Of a stretch of DNA of 7,579 bases, positions 5,614 to 7,579 are shown piece after piece. This stretch comes from Treponema sp. (GTDB lineage: Bacteria > Spirochaetota > Spirochaetia > Treponematales > Breznakiellaceae). The translations under genes were made by a program, and so were the position numbers. The stretch spans positions 1-7,579 of the forward strand of contig JAISFT010000118.1 in assembly GCA_031263435.1 (NCBI GenBank), written 5' to 3'. Below the pieces are notes generated by a model. It was not told the origin of the DNA and did not search any database. It saw nothing but the letters and a program-made list of their open reading frames with translations. Position 1 is the first letter of the stretch. Each line of letters starts with the position of its first letter.

Positions 5614-6975
5614 TTATCTGGTCAGAGTCTCAATTTTTAACTGGGCTTCGGAACAAATCCTGGCGATAGGATCGTTGGACATGGTTGTCCGGGCAATGAC
5701 CTGGCTGTTCAGAATGTCCCAGACATCCGAGTGGTTCCTCAAAAATACCGCGACGCCGCCGAAGCTTGAGGCCCCCATTTCATAGGCCGAAACCTTGAGG
5801 GATTCTTTACCCTCCCCCTGATAGTACTGCTGATCATCCAGGTACCGCTGGGTGGGGATCATCAGGTTTTCGTACTGCAGGTAAAGGATGTTGTTTTCTC
5901 CCAAACAGATATCCTTATAAAATTTCCAGAAGATATCCGCTTCCGCCTGGGGAATCGCCGTGGGAACGCCGCAATACACGGTGCCGACCAGACAGTTACC
6001 GGCTGTTCCGCCGGAGGGAATCGGCAGCGGGGCAACTCCGTAGTCCATGCCCCAGTTCCTGCAGCCGTTTTCCTGCCAGGAGCCGTTGACCGCAAACGCG
6101 ATGGTCTGGTCTTCCTGGAAGGCTTTCCAGAGGGGGTCCTCGTCCGCGCCGTTCCCCAATCCGGGCGGGAAGAAGGCGTTCATTTCCCTGATGAATTGAA
6201 GGGTCTGCTGAAGTTTGGGATCGTTCAAATTGGGTCTTCCGTTGACGGCGAAGTCCGTGCCGTTCTGCCGGAAGAAGGGCGTAGCCCGCAGCCCTCCGCC
6301 CAGGTGGGGGAAGGAGGGAACTCCGCCGCCCCAGAATTCGCCCCTGCCCGCGGTGGTTATCTGGGCGGACATAGCCTTCCATTCGTCCCAGGTTGTGGGG
6401 GGCTTATTCGGATCCAGCCCGGCTTTCCGCATCAGTTCTTTGTTGTAGAACAGCATGAAGGGAGAAGTCTTCATGGCCACGCCGTAGGCTTTCCCGTTTG
6501 TCCCGTAATAGATAAAATTCCTGTTCAGGCCCTGGAGTACGGAGGCGGGTACTTCCTGAAGCATCCCTGCTTCCGCGTAGGCGGGGAAGAAGCCTTCGCC
6601 GGCAAGCATGGTGGGGGGAGTACCCGCGGCGATCATGGAGCGCTGTTTGGCGTCCAGGGTTTCGGCCCAGCCCCAGTCTACCCATTCCCAGTTCACATCG
6701 GGGAATGCCCGTTCCGCGTCCTGGCGGTTCTTAACCCGGTAATAGCCTTCGCCGGTCAGGCCCTCGTTCACCAGGGTAATGCCCCTTTCCCGGGCAATTT
6801 GCCGGGTTTCATTCAGGGTATTTTCCCACGTAGCTATCTGGGTATCGTCATAACCCAGCATACTGATGGTGAGCGTGGGGCCGGATTTCCTCGCCGCGCT
6901 CTGGGATCTGCCGCCCGCAAAAACAAGGACGGCGCCGACACACAGCGCGGTAATCAGCAGAAAGAAACGTTTCAT
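5614..6975 (-). CDS. Periplasmic solute-binding protein of a CUT1-type (carbohydrate) ABC importer
   Basis: This 453-residue protein belongs to extracellular solute-binding protein family 1. A signal peptide with basic MKR, a hydrophobic core and a likely cleavage after VLVFA (residue 20) precedes GGRSQSAA. There is no lipobox cysteine, so it should be a free periplasmic protein. Family hallmarks are IAAGTPPTMLAG (116-126), GKAYGVAMKTSPFMLFYNKELMRKAGL (about 161-187), PTTWDEWKAM (193-202) and FAVNGSW (294-300). A tryptophan cluster at residues 96, 98, 101 and 103 lies where related proteins place stacking residues for sugar rings. The size suits sugars, oligosaccharides or polyol derivatives, but the ligand is not readable from sequence. 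AAGGAGT lies 5 nt before the ATG. It is the first gene of the operon and so should be the most strongly expressed. Confidence 0.95.
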   Translation of the reverse strand: MKRFFLLITALCVGAVLVFAGGRSQSAARKSGPTLTISMLGYDDTQIATWENTLNETRQIARERGITLVNEGLTGEGYYRVKNRQDAERAFPDVNWEWVDWGWAETLDAKQRSMIAAGTPPTMLAGEGFFPAYAEAGMLQEVPASVLQGLNRNFIYYGTNGKAYGVAMKTSPFMLFYNKELMRKAGLDPNKPPTTWDEWKAMSAQITTAGRGEFWGGGVPSFPHLGGGLRATPFFRQNGTDFAVNGRPNLNDPKLQQTLQFIREMNAFFPPGLGNGADEDPLWKAFQEDQTIAFAVNGSWQENGCRNWGMDYGVAPLPIPSGGTAGNCLVGTVYCGVPTAIPQAEADIFWKFYKDICLGENNILYLQYENLMIPTQRYLDDQQYYQGEGKESLKVSAYEMGASSFGGVAVFLRNHSDVWDILNSQVIARTTMSNDPIARICSEAQLKIETLTR

Positions 6976-6997
6976 AGATTACTCCTTCCGAAAAAAT

Positions 6998-7017
6998 ATT
7001 TTACAGGAATACTCCTG
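6998..7017 (-). promoter_or_regulatory. Candidate operon promoter -10 with an adjoining dyad
   Basis: On the minus strand TAAAAT (6998-7003) matches the -10 consensus at five of six positions and would start a leader of about 15 nt holding the AAGGAGT site (6981-6987). Immediately upstream, CAGGA-ATAC-TCCTG (7004-7017) is a 5+5 dyad lying in what would be the -10/-35 spacer, a usual place for a repressor site. No convincing -35 hexamer is seen, so both promoter and operator are tentative. Confidence 0.25.
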
Positions 7018-7181
7018 CACATTGCCGGGGTTAAAGAGGGTGGGACCACAGTTTCTCTGCTGCCTGGATAGCAGCGTATACCACAGAGCCGGGGGAAAAG
7101 ACACACGAGGGCTATAGGGTTTGACTTGTACGGCAGGGGGAGAGGTGTTAAAGCGGCGGCCGTTACATAATGGAAAAAATT
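7018..7181. other. Gene-free operon upstream region
   Basis: No open frame with a ribosome site or recognisable coding content is seen on either strand. A weak dyad, CTGCT (7057-7061) with AGCAG (7070-7074), is present. No RNA gene was recognised. The region joins the candidate promoter to the poly-G tract. Confidence 0.5.
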
Positions 7182-7200
7182 GGGGGGGGGGGGGGGGGGG
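7182..7200. repeat. Homopolymer run of 19 G (poly-C on the operon strand)
   Basis: An uninterrupted G19 follows a short A6-T2 stretch and lies about 207 nt upstream of the first operon start codon. Runs of this length are prone to slipped-strand length change. In Treponema pallidum, poly-G tracts near tpr promoters vary in length and alter transcription. Here no promoter elements are placed clearly around it, so an effect on the operon is only a possibility. A sequencing or assembly artefact is the main alternative. Confidence 0.9.
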
Positions 7201-7418
7201 TAGACAAAAGTAAAAATACTATCACAAACAACCCCCGCAACCCGGCGCTTTGGAATTCATCTGCCGGTAAAAACTTCTCATTGCGGGGATCGTATAAACC
7301 TATGTTGTTCCGGGTGGCAATAGTTTTTTTCAGTAATGCTCAGTTTACCCGGCGAAAAGCGAAAGGACGCCGCAGACTGCAGGCTAAACTTGACCTACAG
7401 AACAGCGTGTTCCGGCAG
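7201..7418. other. Gene-free stretch, nothing recognised
   Basis: A plus-strand open frame of 100 codons covers 7170-7472. It encodes a glycine run from the poly-G tract and then a basic, unpatterned sequence with no ribosome site, so it is not called. I see no tRNA, other RNA gene, or clear promoter in this stretch. Confidence 0.5.
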
Positions 7419-7553
7419 GGCCGGGGCAAAGCCCGAAAGAACGCTTGTAGAGTCTGCCTCCGCTATCTCTGATATACCGCAGCGGGGGAGTGCAAAGGCC
7501 GGGGCATAGCCCCCGGAAAACGCTTGTAGAATCTACCTTCGCTATCTCTGATA
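7419..7553. repeat. Two-copy direct repeat: GC hairpin plus conserved tail
   Basis: Copies lie at 7419-7474 and 7497-7553. Each starts GGCCGGGGCA, forms a hairpin with a 3-nt loop (GGGC-AAA-GCCC in the first, a bulged CCGGGGC-ATA-GCCCCCGG in the second) and continues with a nearly identical tail running from ACGCTTGTAGA to CGCTATCTCTGATA. The tails differ by only three transitions, while the hairpins differ by indels. The ends are offset by 79 nt, not a multiple of three, which argues against a coding repeat. The array may continue past the window edge. Confidence 0.7.
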
Positions 7554-7579
7554 CGTCGTATCTTCGATACGCTCCGGTA

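Noticed and set aside
6196..7071. Plus-strand open frame of 291 codons opposite the binding protein
   Set aside because: It lies antisense to a clear family-1 binding protein, has no ribosome site, and its composition (Gly/Pro/Arg-rich) is that of the reverse of GC-rich coding DNA.
7419..7553. CRISPR array
   Set aside because: There are only two units, they differ in length and contain a variable hairpin followed by a conserved tail, and there is no pattern of constant repeats with unrelated spacers of fixed size.
7390..7579. Stop-free minus-strand frame entering from the right edge
   Set aside because: The two repeat copies fall in different frames and the translation is unpatterned, so it is better explained by the non-coding repeat.

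Overview
The window carries one complete five-gene operon on the minus strand, read from high to low coordinates. In order it encodes a periplasmic sugar-type binding protein (5614-6975), two CUT1/MalFG-type ABC permeases (4626-5546 and 3709-4629), a glycyl radical enzyme activase of the radical SAM family with a two-cluster ferredoxin insert (2755-3705), and a glycyl radical enzyme (GRE, 565-2712). The genes are tightly packed: an ATGA overlap joins the permeases, a 3-nt gap separates permease and activase, and 42 nt separate activase and GRE. The first 104 bases hold the 5' end of a further minus-strand gene, the start of an ABC-F family ATPase that runs off the window.

The organism is an anaerobe, because GREs and their activases are destroyed by oxygen. 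The moderately GC-rich genes, the binding-protein leader ending in FAGG without a lipobox cysteine, and a long poly-G tract together suggest a spirochaete of the Treponema group, possibly a gut one. This is inference from style, not a database match.

The likely logic is that the binding protein and permeases import a carbohydrate, polyol or related small molecule, and the GRE, after activation by its partner, carries out a radical cleavage or elimination on it or on a product of it. No CUT1 ATPase subunit, regulator, microcompartment gene or downstream dehydrogenase lies in the window, so the transporter must borrow an ATPase and the product must be handled elsewhere. The GRE is the most interesting item. 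It has an intact glycyl radical loop (Gly691) and a single candidate thiyl cysteine (Cys371) in the context G-C-N-W. This is neither the Cys-Cys of pyruvate formate-lyase nor the C-x-E of the known GRE dehydratases, lyases and decarboxylases, so its reaction cannot be assigned by homology.

The non-coding parts are unusually structured. Between the GRE and the ABC-F gene (105-564) lie five successive inverted repeats, two of which could fold in competing ways. A strong hairpin sits between binding protein and first permease, and a small hairpin sits just before the GRE ribosome binding site. Upstream of the operon are a candidate promoter with an overlapping dyad, a run of 19 G (7182-7200), and, at the right edge, a two-copy repeat whose units each join a GC hairpin to a conserved 33-34-nt tail.
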